From Thiotrichales bacterium (GTDB lineage Bacteria; Pseudomonadota; Gammaproteobacteria; Beggiatoales; Beggiatoaceae), in assembly GCA_016744475.1 (NCBI GenBank), contig JADGEH010000015.1, forward strand, positions 1 through 64,000: DNA of 64,000 nt. Direction: 5' to 3'. Below, piece by piece: positions 26,830-35,072 of this stretch. The notes beneath the pieces are model-generated. The model saw only the letters and a list, made by a program, of their open reading frames with translations, did not search any database and had not been told where the DNA came from. The position numbers and the translations under genes are program-made. Each line of letters opens with the position of its first letter. The first letter of the stretch is position 1.

Positions 26830-27165
26830 TTATAACAAACTTCCCTGGCGCTTCTTCAGCCACAACTTAGCTTGTTCGCTGATGATGGTGCGAATCCAAC
26901 GTTCTGATAGATCGTATTTTATAGCCAGCGCGTGGTGGTTGCTACCGTCAAATTCCTTGTAAATGTGCATATCTCTGATTTGATTATGCAGACTATCCCC
27001 TTTAGGAAAATAATCTTGCGTCCCGCCTAACGCATGATCACATATAGATAGTAACACCTTGATAGACGTATCAACGGGGTCACTGATTTCTTCGGTTAAC
27101 GCCAGTTCAATAGCCTCATAGACATCAACTAATCGCGCAGGCCACTTAGCTTTATCCTGTTGCAT
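26830..27165 (-). CDS. Mor-family middle-operon transcription activator
   Basis: 111 residues. The Mor/C family signature is visible: an N-terminal dimerisation part, YFPKGDSLHNQIRDMHIYKEFDGSNHHALAIKYDLSERWIRTIISEQ, where the last part is the helix-turn-helix. (It is quoted here in overlapping pieces: YFPKGDSLHNQIRD, then FDGSNHHALAIKYDLSERWI.) Mor activates the middle promoter in Mu, leading to late gene expression. It is the last gene of the leftward early operon, three bases after dnaB and with an AAGGAG site. In Mu, mor also ends the early transcript, but there the late genes follow directly; here they lie at the other side of the early block. Confidence 0.85.
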   Translation of the reverse strand: MQQDKAKWPARLVDVYEAIELALTEEISDPVDTSIKVLLSICDHALGGTQDYFPKGDSLHNQIRDMHIYKEFDGSNHHALAIKYDLSERWIRTIISEQAKLWLKKRQGSLL

Positions 27166-27168
27166 CGC

Positions 27169-28533
27169 TTACTCCTTATTATCCACGTCATCAAACCGCG
27201 TGTATTGCCCCTGAAACCGCAGCATCACAGTCCCTAACGCGCCGTTACGCTGCTTGGCTGTGATCAGTTCAGCCAAACCCTTGGCTTCTGAATCTGGGTT
27301 ATACACCTCGTCTCGGTAAATAAACAAAATGACATCCGCATCTTGTTCAATCGCCCCTGAGTCGCGCAAATCAGCCATTTTAGGCCGCTTATTTTCACGG
27401 TTTTCAACGCCGCGATTCAGTTGTGATAGCGCTATCACAGGCGTGTCCAATTCCTTAGCCAAAGCCTTAAGGTCTCTGGATATTTCAGAGACCTCCTCAT
27501 TGCGATTGTCTTTGCTGCTACCTCGCATCAGTTGCAGATAATCCACCACAATCAGCCCTAAATGCCCGTGTTCTTGCTGAACCCGCCGCGCTCTAGCGCG
27601 TAAATCCATTGAAGACAATCCCCCTGTGTCATCAAATAACAACAAATCATTGCCGTTGTGTTGATCAGATTGACTGATAGCCGCTGTTAATCGAGGCCAG
27701 TCGTCGTCATCCAGAGCACCATCGCGCAGCTTCTTTAAATTCAGACGGCCCAGTAAAGACAGAAAACGAAAACCCAACTGCTCAGCAGGCATTTCCAGGC
27801 TAAAAAACAGCACTGGTTTTTGTGTGGCGACCACTGCATTAAACGCGAATTGCAGTACCAAGGCCGTTTTTCCCATACTGGGCCGCGCCGCCAAAATAAT
27901 CATGTCGCTGCGTTGCCAACCCCCCAGAATGTCGTCTAATGCCGAAAAGCCCGTTGACACCCCCGACGGCCCGTCATTGTTAAAGGCTTCATCAATACGA
28001 TCTACAGTTTGAGCCAGCACCATTTTCAACGGTACCGCAGCGCGGGCTTGATGCCGTGAACCCAACGCCATCGTCCATTTTTGGGCTTGATCCAATAGCT
28101 CTCTGATAGGTCGTCCGTTTTGCTCCCAGGCTAAATTGGCAGTGTCAGTGCCCACCTGCACTAAGCCACGTTTTAAGGCGTTTTCTCGAACAATCTGAGC
28201 ATAGGTTTTGGCATTCGCCGCCGACGGGGTGTCTTTGGCAATAGTGCCGATATAGGCCAACCCTCCCACTAAGTCGAGTTTCCCCTTATTCTCTAAAAAC
28301 TCAGATAACGTAATCACGTCAGCCGGTTGGTTGTTGCTGAGCAACGCTTGTATAGCGCGGTACAAAAGCTGGTGGTCGCGACGATAAAAGTCGCCGCCGC
28401 TGGCATCCAGAATATCCGACACCACGGCAAACGCCTGGTTATTCAGTAGCAGTCCGCCCAGCACAGACTGCTCAGCCTCTATCGAATGGGGCGGGATTTT
28501 AAGACATTCCAGTTCAGCAGCGGCGGCGGTCAT
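27169..28533 (-). CDS. dnaB: Replicative DNA helicase, DnaB family
   Basis: 454 residues, complete and of bacterial DnaB length. The N-terminal domain begins with PHSIEAEQSVLGGLLLNN. The RecA-like domain has ARPSMGKTALVLQFA (Walker A), LIVVDYLQLMRG (Walker B), QLNRGVENRENKRPKMADLR and an Arg finger region near FIYRDEVYN. It unwinds DNA at the fork as a hexamer. Phage Mu recruits the host DnaB for replicative transposition, so an encoded copy in the early operon is noteworthy. The start overlaps the preceding gene's stop by ATGA. No separate loader or primase gene is seen. Confidence 0.95.
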   Translation of the reverse strand: MTAAAAELECLKIPPHSIEAEQSVLGGLLLNNQAFAVVSDILDASGGDFYRRDHQLLYRAIQALLSNNQPADVITLSEFLENKGKLDLVGGLAYIGTIAKDTPSAANAKTYAQIVRENALKRGLVQVGTDTANLAWEQNGRPIRELLDQAQKWTMALGSRHQARAAVPLKMVLAQTVDRIDEAFNNDGPSGVSTGFSALDDILGGWQRSDMIILAARPSMGKTALVLQFAFNAVVATQKPVLFFSLEMPAEQLGFRFLSLLGRLNLKKLRDGALDDDDWPRLTAAISQSDQHNGNDLLLFDDTGGLSSMDLRARARRVQQEHGHLGLIVVDYLQLMRGSSKDNRNEEVSEISRDLKALAKELDTPVIALSQLNRGVENRENKRPKMADLRDSGAIEQDADVILFIYRDEVYNPDSEAKGLAELITAKQRNGALGTVMLRFQGQYTRFDDVDNKE

Positions 28534-28793
28534 TCCGTATCCTCTTCATCCATATCTTCTTCGGGGGGGGGTAACAAATGCTCGACCAATGACACCAGCG
28601 CCTGTACAGCGCTGACCGCATCATCTATTTCAAACTCGCATCTATTGTCTCCAATAGCTGAGCGGATTCGACGCACACCCATTTCCCAACGATCCTTTCT
28701 GACTATCGCGCCATCATCTCGTACCTCGTAATCGTCTGGGTCTTTATCTCTGAATTCAGGCTGTATAAAATCCCTTAAAGTGGCTTGTTTCAT
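28530..28793 (-). CDS. Hypothetical early phage protein
   Basis: 87 residues, unrecognised. A charged N-terminal half (RDFIQPEFRDKDPDDYEVRDDGAIV fragments) precedes an amphipathic helix (DAVSAVQALVSLVEHLL) and a very acidic tail (PPPEEDMDEEDTE). GGAGTGAG precedes the ATG. The stop overlaps the dnaB start, so translation is coupled. An accessory role for the helicase is possible but is only suggested by position. Confidence 0.7.
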   Translation of the reverse strand: MKQATLRDFIQPEFRDKDPDDYEVRDDGAIVRKDRWEMGVRRIRSAIGDNRCEFEIDDAVSAVQALVSLVEHLLPPPEEDMDEEDTE

Positions 28794-28796
28794 TGC

Positions 28797-29015
28797 TCAC
28801 TCCACTGTGATGCTATGAATGTGTAGATGCGATTTAGGTTCAGCGTCATATAAAACAATAACTTCACCTGTTTGATGCTCAACCCCAAAATCCATAAGAT
28901 TATCGACGAGGCTATTGATCAGAGCTTCATCGGTTAGAGTCGGGTCTTTCCAAAACTCAGCGGCCTCAGGATCGTTATCTATTAGCCACTGGCGAGCCTG
29001 ATCCCCGTTAATCAT
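28797..29015 (-). CDS. Hypothetical early phage protein
   Basis: 72 residues starting MINGDQARQWLIDNDPEAA, acidic throughout and ending HLHIHSITVE. I chose the ATG at 29015, which overlaps the end of the upstream gene, over a GTG five codons earlier. No family is recognised. It sits three bases before the next gene in the early operon. Confidence 0.65.
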   Translation of the reverse strand: MINGDQARQWLIDNDPEAAEFWKDPTLTDEALINSLVDNLMDFGVEHQTGEVIVLYDAEPKSHLHIHSITVE

Positions 29016-29655
29016 TGCTCTGTTCCACACTCAAGCTACTAAAATTCAAAGAAATCTGCTGCATTTCCTTCTCATCAGATTCCACCCGCTGATACACCCG
29101 CACCTGCAATTTAGACGATTGCACAAACAGCGTGTCCTTGATGTGCTGAGACATTGTTTGCAGTATCGCGTGCTCAAACTGAGTACTCGCTATCTCTTTT
29201 AATTTGTTAATACTGGCACGCCCTTTATCATCTAAGGCGGTGGCTTTTTGTAGCAACTGAGTCGTATCTTGATCGCGCTGTCCAGTGGCCTGCCACTGCT
29301 CGAATAATTCACGCGCAAAGGCGAGGTCATCACCACTAATGGTCTCGCTATCTTGTTGTTGAAGCAGCACCTTTATCGTGCTTTGACTGTCAGTGATGGA
29401 CGGAATAATGCTGTCCGTCGCTTCGTGCCCTCGCAACTGAGTCGCCCATTGATGGTGCGCTTTTAGGCGGTTTAAAACGGAGGCTTTTAGCTCGCGCAGA
29501 CGTTGCTGCTCATGCTTGAATTCTTGCGCAATGTCTGCGCATAGTTCATCGCGTGCCTGCATAATTTGAGCGTGGACGTGTTGCTGCGTAGCAGGTGGTT
29601 GTGGTGCGCGCAGCGCCGTATCTTTTCCTTTGCTAAATAAGTGAAAAATGTTCAT
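29008..29655 (-). CDS. Hypothetical early phage coiled-coil protein
   Basis: 215 residues, strongly helical, with Gln- and Glu-rich heptads (DIAQEFKHEQQRLRELKASV; DDKGRASINKLKEIASTQF). The N-terminus MNIFHLFSKGKDT is basic. No enzymatic motif is seen. It overlaps both neighbours by a few codons, as is usual in this operon. Function unknown. Confidence 0.7.
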   Translation of the reverse strand: MNIFHLFSKGKDTALRAPQPPATQQHVHAQIMQARDELCADIAQEFKHEQQRLRELKASVLNRLKAHHQWATQLRGHEATDSIIPSITDSQSTIKVLLQQQDSETISGDDLAFARELFEQWQATGQRDQDTTQLLQKATALDDKGRASINKLKEIASTQFEHAILQTMSQHIKDTLFVQSSKLQVRVYQRVESDEKEMQQISLNFSSLSVEQSND

Positions 29656-30010
29656 TTTTGTATTCCTTGTATAGTGCTTTAATCCGCTGAGGGGAAAACC
29701 CCATGTCTAACAAACCCCGAACAGTGATCCAGGTGTCCTGATATGCCGCCTGCATGTTTACCGACGTGTCGTAAAACAAACGGGTATTTAACCGCTCTCT
29801 CGACAGGGCGGCATTCCAGGCCATTAAGCGCACTCGGCGCAATCGTGCCCAGCGATGCCGCTTGAGCCAGCCCGTTTTCCAGCCGTGTGCATAAAACGCA
29901 TCGGCACCGACAGATAAAACGGGGTTTTCATTCAGTTTTTTGCCCATTTCGTGGGCTACTAATCCAGACATGTGTCCGAGGTTAAATGACTGTTGCTCTG
30001 AGCTATCCAT
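29633..30010 (-). CDS. Hypothetical early phage protein
   Basis: 125 residues. An acidic N-terminus (MDSSEQQSFNLGHMSG) is followed by a very basic patch (GWLKRHRWARLRRVRLMAW) and a helical C-terminus (LLDMGFSPQRIKALYKEYKN). The basic patch suggests nucleic-acid contact, but no family is recognised. It lies between gemA and the coiled-coil gene and overlaps the latter by 23 bp. Confidence 0.68.
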   Translation of the reverse strand: MDSSEQQSFNLGHMSGLVAHEMGKKLNENPVLSVGADAFYAHGWKTGWLKRHRWARLRRVRLMAWNAALSRERLNTRLFYDTSVNMQAAYQDTWITVRGLLDMGFSPQRIKALYKEYKNEHFSLI

Positions 30011-30012
30011 GA

Positions 30013-30456
30013 TTAAACCTGCTGCTGCGACCAGCGTCGCAACCCTGTGATGACTTGCGTGGCCTGATAGCGGGTGAGAAACCGCACGTTATCGACACCT
30101 GTTGTGCGCTTTGAAAATGCCTGTAATCGCACATCATCCAAGCCTTCATGCCAGCCCTGTTGAGTGGCTAACTGCTCAATAGTGCTCAATTGTTGAGTGG
30201 TGGGGCGCGTGGCGGTTTGCCCGCCCTTGGCTTTCGCTTGAGGGACATAAATATTTGCCCCCAATCTTTTTAAGTGCCAACAAAAGGTGCTTAATTCGCC
30301 GTCCGTCATCTCACTGCGCGATGACTTGCCGCAAAAATCCTTCTGGCGTTCGAGGCGAAAATCCTTGTCCCACCCCAATTGTCGAGAGGCTTTCTCTATC
30401 AAGCCCATGAGTAAGTGCCGATCAGATTTAGTCTTTTCAGATTTAGTCTTTTTCAT
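30013..30456 (-). CDS. gemA: GemA-like regulatory protein (DUF1018)
   Basis: 147 residues. The first half (DRHLLMGLIEKASRQLGWD ... MTDGELSTFCWHLKRLGA) and the ending (LTRYQATQVITGLRRWSQQ) match the GemA/gp16 family of Mu-like phages, which affects host supercoiling and gene expression through gyrase. The ATG at 30456 was chosen because GGAG precedes it by seven bases and it overlaps the upstream stop; a longer reading has no ribosome site. A tandem KTKSEKTKSD repeat begins the protein. Confidence 0.8.
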   Translation of the reverse strand: MKKTKSEKTKSDRHLLMGLIEKASRQLGWDKDFRLERQKDFCGKSSRSEMTDGELSTFCWHLKRLGANIYVPQAKAKGGQTATRPTTQQLSTIEQLATQQGWHEGLDDVRLQAFSKRTTGVDNVRFLTRYQATQVITGLRRWSQQQV

Positions 30457-30670
30457 TGCGTTGCTCCAAAATTCGGCAGCCCGTGCAATCGTCGCGGGGA
30501 CACTGCATACAGACTGCATTGGCATCATTGTGTTGCGCGATTAACTCAACTAACGCAGTGTATTGCCGTTGTTTAGTCGGAGAGGGATAACGCCCGTTGC
30601 GCAATAACGAGGCGGTGGTCTTAGACACACCTAAGACCGCGCCAATAGCCTTTAGACTGAGGTTAGTCAC
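30443..30670 (-). CDS. Small HTH protein with a four-cysteine motif
   Basis: 75 residues. The N-terminal half is a helix-turn-helix: SLKAIGAVLGVSKTTASLLR. The C-terminal half has CMQCPRDDCTGC (C-x2-C-x4-C-x2-C), a pattern that could bind zinc or an Fe-S cluster. It begins inside the end of the MuB gene and ends inside the gemA start. It could be a small phage regulator; the ligand is undetermined. Confidence 0.72.
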   Translation of the reverse strand: MTNLSLKAIGAVLGVSKTTASLLRNGRYPSPTKQRQYTALVELIAQHNDANAVCMQCPRDDCTGCRILEQRNEKD

Positions 30671-31379
30671 GACTATTCGCCATCCACAGTATGGCGGTAT
30701 CCAGGATGGCTTTGTTTAGCGTGGCAGCCCCATCAATCTTCATCAGGCGCAAACACTCGTCACGCAGTTCAACCCCTTCACCCCAATTCCCTTTCCGGCA
30801 ACCCTTCCAAAACTGTTCTGCCAGTGGTACCAGTTGTTTTGCTTCGCCAAAGGCCGGCTTGAAAATATTCACGTAAGTGTCGGCTTTATCGAGCGCCTTT
30901 AGTTTTAGTCGCTTAGCACCAATACGCCGCCCCAATTGCAGCAGCAGCGCCTTGGTGCGAGCCGCAGTAAATTGCTGGCTATATAACTCAGTCCCCACCA
31001 GAATCACCGCCCAGTGGCATTCGTCAGACAGATAACGCAGCAGTTCCAGCCCCGCCCATTTCAGCTTATTAGCTTCGTCCACTACCAAGACCCGTCGCGT
31101 CTTTTCTGTGTTCATCAGAGCATCCAGAAAATATCGCGTACTGCCTTCAACCCCAGCCCCTTTAGCAATAGCCCGTAACAATTGCGCCTGAGTCATATTG
31201 TGGTAACACGCCACGCGCACTGCGCCCAGCGTCTCAACTAATGCGAACCCAGCGGCGGTTTTACCCGTCCCTGTACCGCCCGTGATTTCCCCAATCGCCT
31301 GCTGATTACAATCACGTACCTGCTCAGCCAGACTGAGCGCATCCCGCACCACTTTAGTTTTTTGAAACGTAAGGCTCAT
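30663..31379 (-). CDS. MuB-like transposition target-selection ATPase
   Basis: 238 residues, AAA+ ATPase. Walker A is GEITGGTGTGKTAAGF, Walker B is RRVLVVDEANKLKWAG, and the sensor-like VILVGTELYSQQF follows. Together with MuA it activates the transposase and brings target DNA. The short C-terminus and absence of the long Mu N-terminal HTH part are usual for this wider family. The gene has GGGAGAGG before its ATG and overlaps the preceding small gene. Confidence 0.9.
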   Translation of the reverse strand: MSLTFQKTKVVRDALSLAEQVRDCNQQAIGEITGGTGTGKTAAGFALVETLGAVRVACYHNMTQAQLLRAIAKGAGVEGSTRYFLDALMNTEKTRRVLVVDEANKLKWAGLELLRYLSDECHWAVILVGTELYSQQFTAARTKALLLQLGRRIGAKRLKLKALDKADTYVNIFKPAFGEAKQLVPLAEQFWKGCRKGNWGEGVELRDECLRLMKIDGAATLNKAILDTAILWMANSRD

Positions 31380-31753
31380 TGTTCCTCTCCCAATACGTGC
31401 AAAGCCGCGCTGGCAAACGCCTGCGCGGTGGCGTGGTCATAAGCGGCGGACAAAAAATGTCGCAACAGACGGATGTCAGCCGTGTCGGTGATGGCATCAA
31501 TCAGCGCTTTAAGCTGCGCTTTATTACCACTTTCCATCAGTCCATCGTGGAGCACCATAGCAGCGCTTTCACCAGGCTCACTCATCTGCTGAGGCTGGAC
31601 ATTAGACTGAAATCCATTCATCAGAACCGAAGAAAATGGACGGGGAGTACATTGAAACGGGTTGAACACCCTTTCACTGTGATGCGAGCCATTCTTATCC
31701 GTACTTTGATTAGTATTCGTATCTGAATCGCGTTTCTTCTTAACATTACTCAT
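31376..31753 (-). CDS. Hypothetical phage protein between the MuA and MuB genes
   Basis: 125 residues. A polar Ser/Asn-rich N-terminus (MSNVKKKRDSDTNTNQSTDK) looks disordered. The C-terminal 70 residues are helical (KAQLKALIDAITDTADIRLL; FASAALHVLGEEQ). AGGAGA precedes the ATG. Coupled by ATGA overlap to the MuB gene, so a transposition accessory role is possible. No known family. Confidence 0.72.
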   Translation of the reverse strand: MSNVKKKRDSDTNTNQSTDKNGSHHSERVFNPFQCTPRPFSSVLMNGFQSNVQPQQMSEPGESAAMVLHDGLMESGNKAQLKALIDAITDTADIRLLRHFLSAAYDHATAQAFASAALHVLGEEQ

Positions 31754-31764
31754 TGTGCTATCTC

Positions 31765-33855
31765 CTATTCATCACCAAAAATCAGTCGAGCGGCGCGTTC
31801 TTCCTCAGTCTCTTCTGTGTCAAAACGTCTAACGTGCTCGACAGAGGTGGCCTGCTGTGCGTCGTCTAATATCCGCTGCACACCCGACTCCAGTGCCGCT
31901 TGCTTCGCTTTCAGCATCGCTTTGGACTCTGCTGAAGGTGTCACCAAACTGGCTTTTTGTTGTGCGCGTTCCACGGTGTCATTGACACCCGCTAACCGAC
32001 CGCGCACACCGACTAACTCATCCTGCTCAAAAGTCTGAACTTGACCCTGCATGTTATCGACGACTTTTTTCAGTACACCCTTGCGCCGACTGGCTTCAGC
32101 AGCCCCCGCCGCCTCCAATAAACCAAACGTCTGGTCGGGCAGTGCTGCACATAAAAATGTGCCGTCCAAATTAAAAACGAAAAGACAAACCGGGTTATGT
32201 TTGGGGTAACGAACATGAACTTCTTGCTGCAAGCCCACCAACTCATCGGCATACCAATCCGTGCCTTTGAACTGAATCACGCCACGCTTGACTCGGCGGG
32301 TATCCTGTTCAGCAAATCCCAGCAACAACACATCAGGGTCTACGCGAATCGGAGTCCAATCCGACGCTAAAAACGCATCAATACTCTCTGCGGGAGATGT
32401 CCCTGCTAACAACCCAGACTGCGCGGTGCCGTGATAATCTGCCAGACTACCTGCCAAAAAATCTTGCAACTCCGTGAATGGAATCGGCTTCGGTGCTTGC
32501 CCTAAACTGTGTGATTTTTTGGACATCCTATTGCCTGCTTGCCAGGCCGGATGCCATCCTAACCAGTAACGCAAATTACCAAAGCCGCCTTCAATCAACT
32601 TAGCGCGTGGGCGATACGGTACCGAGCGAATCAGAGTGCCCGCATCAGGATTCAAGCTATCCAATTCAACGTGAATCTTGTTACCCGTCAAATAAGCCAG
32701 CTCACTCCACGCCCCCAGCATATCCTCCCATTTGTATTCCGATCCGTTATCCAGATAGAGGCGTAAAGGCATGCCAAACGGCGCTTGATCCGCCATTTCA
32801 GAAAACGACAGCGCTACATGCTCACGCCGTACTCCGGTACCTTGTGGACACAAATACAACGAGACAAAAAACCAATTAGTCGCTGCATCCATCCAGGCGA
32901 TCATCCGAGCGTAGGCTGTGCTGCCGTCTTCACGTAACACCGGAATATCCGCAGGGCTAATATCCCCAAACACCAAATCCCCCGGTAACAAATGTCCGCG
33001 TGTGCGAGTAATAGACGGTAAATACTGGTCGTACACGAGTTTCGCATCCCGTGCGCTGGCAGCCACCAATGAATAGCGCCGTTCAGCCGAAATAAACTTA
33101 CGTGGCATTTTTAACTTCAACACCGCCTTCACCTGTGCCGCCTCTAGTCCCAGGTCTGCTAGATGTTGTCCTAATTTTGCCGTGGCTTGCAGCCACACCT
33201 GACGCTCTGATTTACCGCCCGATGCCCAAAGACCGCGTACCCACTGCAACATCTGCTCGCTCAATGTGGCTATCATCTCCGGTGGCACCTGCGAACCCTT
33301 TAACAGCCGTTCAAACTCAGCGCTCACCAACACCCGTGCTTGGCCTTCATCACCACGTTTTTTCGGCATCAAACCTTCAAGGCCGTTTTCTCGATAAGCT
33401 TTTTCCCAGCGGTACAGCGTCGCCACCGACTCCCCGGTATGTTCGCAAATCAATGATGCCGCCGCCCGTCTCCCTCTGGAGCGCGGGGGTAACTTCAATA
33501 ACGGCTGAATCACCTCCAAACGTTGTTGCGCGATCTGAACCCGTTTCGTCTTACCCGCATCCACACTGCTCGGTAGTAACAAACCCGCCTGTGTCTCACG
33601 GGGCGTTGACCGCCCTTCCAGCGGTTTAAACTGATCGTGCCATTGCGCTTGCGCCCAGTCCGGTAAGCTGTTCAGTGCGATGTGCCACTGTTGCCCACCT
33701 TGCCCACCTTGGGCGCACGGCAACGCTTCTGCGGTATAACGTTGGCGACGGATGCCCTTGTGTATCGCCTGAACAGTCACACCCAATAATTCAGCCGCCT
33801 GTGCAACGCTCAGCCAATCACGTTGTGGCTGTACTGCTATCGCTGTTGCTGGCAT
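31765..33855 (-). CDS. MuA-type DDE transposase
   Basis: 696 residues. An N-terminal Mu-type DNA-binding domain (DWLSVAQAAELLGVTVQAIH) is followed by helical end-binding domains (a second HTH at CEHTGESVATLYRWEKAY). The RNase H-like DDE core has VFGDISPADIPV (first Asp, about residue 294), LRLYLDNGSEYKW (second Asp, about 370) and LIEGGFGNLRYW (Glu, about 422), then the MuA beta-barrel and a C-terminal tail for MuB contact. It cuts and joins phage ends during integration and replicative transposition. The ATG at 33855 is chosen because AAGGAGG precedes it; the frame is open further upstream. Confidence 0.95.
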   Translation of the reverse strand: MPATAIAVQPQRDWLSVAQAAELLGVTVQAIHKGIRRQRYTAEALPCAQGGQGGQQWHIALNSLPDWAQAQWHDQFKPLEGRSTPRETQAGLLLPSSVDAGKTKRVQIAQQRLEVIQPLLKLPPRSRGRRAAASLICEHTGESVATLYRWEKAYRENGLEGLMPKKRGDEGQARVLVSAEFERLLKGSQVPPEMIATLSEQMLQWVRGLWASGGKSERQVWLQATAKLGQHLADLGLEAAQVKAVLKLKMPRKFISAERRYSLVAASARDAKLVYDQYLPSITRTRGHLLPGDLVFGDISPADIPVLREDGSTAYARMIAWMDAATNWFFVSLYLCPQGTGVRREHVALSFSEMADQAPFGMPLRLYLDNGSEYKWEDMLGAWSELAYLTGNKIHVELDSLNPDAGTLIRSVPYRPRAKLIEGGFGNLRYWLGWHPAWQAGNRMSKKSHSLGQAPKPIPFTELQDFLAGSLADYHGTAQSGLLAGTSPAESIDAFLASDWTPIRVDPDVLLLGFAEQDTRRVKRGVIQFKGTDWYADELVGLQQEVHVRYPKHNPVCLFVFNLDGTFLCAALPDQTFGLLEAAGAAEASRRKGVLKKVVDNMQGQVQTFEQDELVGVRGRLAGVNDTVERAQQKASLVTPSAESKAMLKAKQAALESGVQRILDDAQQATSVEHVRRFDTEETEEERAARLIFGDE

Positions 33856-33865
33856 CGCGGCCTCC

Positions 33866-34060
33866 TTACGCCGCGTTGCGTCGTATATAATATTCGCGCC
33901 AATAGACATAATCGCAGGCGCGATAGCCGTCGCGCTTCACCGCCTGTGTGAAGTCCTCCACATTGACGCGCAGTACTGTTTCAGCCCATTCACGTAACGA
34001 GCGGCGAATGTAGTGATACGTGACCGGATAGTGGTCCGCATCCAAGCGTGTGGCGCTCAT
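33866..34060 (-). CDS. Small hypothetical early phage protein
   Basis: 64 residues, basic, aromatic-rich (YPVTYHYIRRSLREWAETV; ACDYVYWREYYIRRNAA). It starts four bases inside the preceding gene (ATGA) and ends ten bases before the transposase ATG. No family recognised. Confidence 0.65.
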   Translation of the reverse strand: MSATRLDADHYPVTYHYIRRSLREWAETVLRVNVEDFTQAVKRDGYRACDYVYWREYYIRRNAA

Positions 34061-34248
34061 AAATCCCCCAGTTCATCAAATTCACGCTGTGTCATCTGGG
34101 TTTTTTCTATCGTCAGCGTGATACGTGCGTCACAGGCGTACTCGACATCATTGACCAGACATTCGCCCAGTGCTTCCGCAGGCACTACATAGCTGCTCAT
34201 GTCCGGTATATTGACGTGGTAAAAGGTGAGGTTTTCACCGGTATTCAT
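34057..34248 (-). CDS. Small hypothetical early phage protein
   Basis: 63 residues (TFYHVNIPDMSSYVVPAEAL ... EKTQMTQREFDELGDL). The initiation site is CGGGAGATTTAATATG, nearly identical to that of the HTH gene at 36914. It overlaps the next gene by ATGA. Unrecognised. Confidence 0.65.
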   Translation of the reverse strand: MNTGENLTFYHVNIPDMSSYVVPAEALGECLVNDVEYACDARITLTIEKTQMTQREFDELGDL

Positions 34249-34249
34249 A

Positions 34250-34456
34250 TTAAATCTCCCGTTTTGGAGTCAGAAATAAACAGCGAATCACTTCGCCTGC
34301 CCATTCCGCTTGAATTAAAGTCAAATCCCCAGGGGGCAGCCCATAAACGTATTCATAAGCGGGCGTGGGTTGGGCGCTGGCAGGGCATGTGCCCTGCAAC
34401 AAACCCATCGCCTGTGTTTGACTCGCTATAACTAGCGTTAAATAAATAATATTCAT
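34250..34456 (-). CDS. Small hypothetical phage protein with hydrophobic N-terminus
   Basis: 68 residues. MNIIYLTLVIASQTQAMG could be a weak signal or anchor sequence; the rest is mixed. AGGA precedes the ATG, and a second ATG lies one codon pair away. Function unknown. It lies one base from the next gene's start. Confidence 0.5.
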   Translation of the reverse strand: MNIIYLTLVIASQTQAMGLLQGTCPASAQPTPAYEYVYGLPPGDLTLIQAEWAGEVIRCLFLTPKREI

Positions 34457-34527
34457 TCATCGTCCTACCCCATCACGACAGCGCATCACGTTGGGCGTGT
34501 CCTCGCAGTCGTGGTGGCGGGTTGTGT

Positions 34528-34797
34528 TTAAATAAAAGCGATTAAAAACGGTTTACATTGACGTATCGCGCCATCCAACAGCGCCAAACCCGCTTTTAGC
34601 GCCCCCACGCCCATTAACACCTCGTTCAGAGGCACTGAAGGAACAGCGGCGGGGGCGGGAGTGGATAACCCCGCTTGCAGCAACACCTCGACTTCTTGTT
34701 GCAGCGTGCGGTTGTTTTTCGCCGCACGAGCGCGGATGGCTTGATCCATATCAGCGGAAAAACGCACCGTTCTGGATGTGGTGGTCGGCTCTGTCAT
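34528..34797 (-). CDS. Arc-family ribbon-helix-helix DNA-binding protein
   Basis: 89 residues. SRTVRFSADMDQAIRARAAK followed by NNRTLQQEVEVLLQAGL is the Arc/MetJ-type ribbon-helix-helix pattern. The remaining Pro/Ala-rich linker and hydrophobic helix have no assignment. The start at 34797 overlaps the preceding stop (ATGA) and has AGGAG eight bases upstream. Probably a phage regulator of early transcription. Confidence 0.75.
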   Translation of the reverse strand: MTEPTTTSRTVRFSADMDQAIRARAAKNNRTLQQEVEVLLQAGLSTPAPAAVPSVPLNEVLMGVGALKAGLALLDGAIRQCKPFLIAFI

Positions 34798-35072
34798 GCG
34801 GCTAACTCCTGATTTTCTATCGCGTTTAACCAATTCTGTTGGTACGTATCAGCCGCTTCTTTAGACAATTTAAGCGCGGCTTGCAGGGCTTTATTCGCTG
34901 CGCGAACCCCCTCCAGCGTTTGTTGACTTTCATGGAGTTGATGGAGGGCATCAGACAACTGCCGCCGCAAATTGTTCATCACCTCTTGGTTCTGCCATAA
35001 GCGCTGCTGACAAGCTGCATTCAACAACACCTGTTCTTTATAAGACGTTTGATAATCCTGTAATTCACTCAT
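34794..35072 (-). CDS. Hypothetical coiled-coil phage protein
   Basis: 92 residues forming a nearly continuous helix (NNLRRQLSDALHQLHESQQT; NKALQAALKLSKEAADTYQQ). Its first nine residues, MSELQDYQT, are identical to those of the next gene upstream, and the DNA matches over about 27 bp, so the start region was duplicated. Function unknown. Confidence 0.65.
   Translation of the reverse strand: MSELQDYQTSYKEQVLLNAACQQRLWQNQEVMNNLRRQLSDALHQLHESQQTLEGVRAANKALQAALKLSKEAADTYQQNWLNAIENQELAA

Noticed and set aside
26813-26831. Palindrome at the mor stop as an early-operon terminator
   Set aside because: The stem ACGCAACT/AGTTGCGT is short and on the minus strand it is followed by AAGTATAAT, not a T run.
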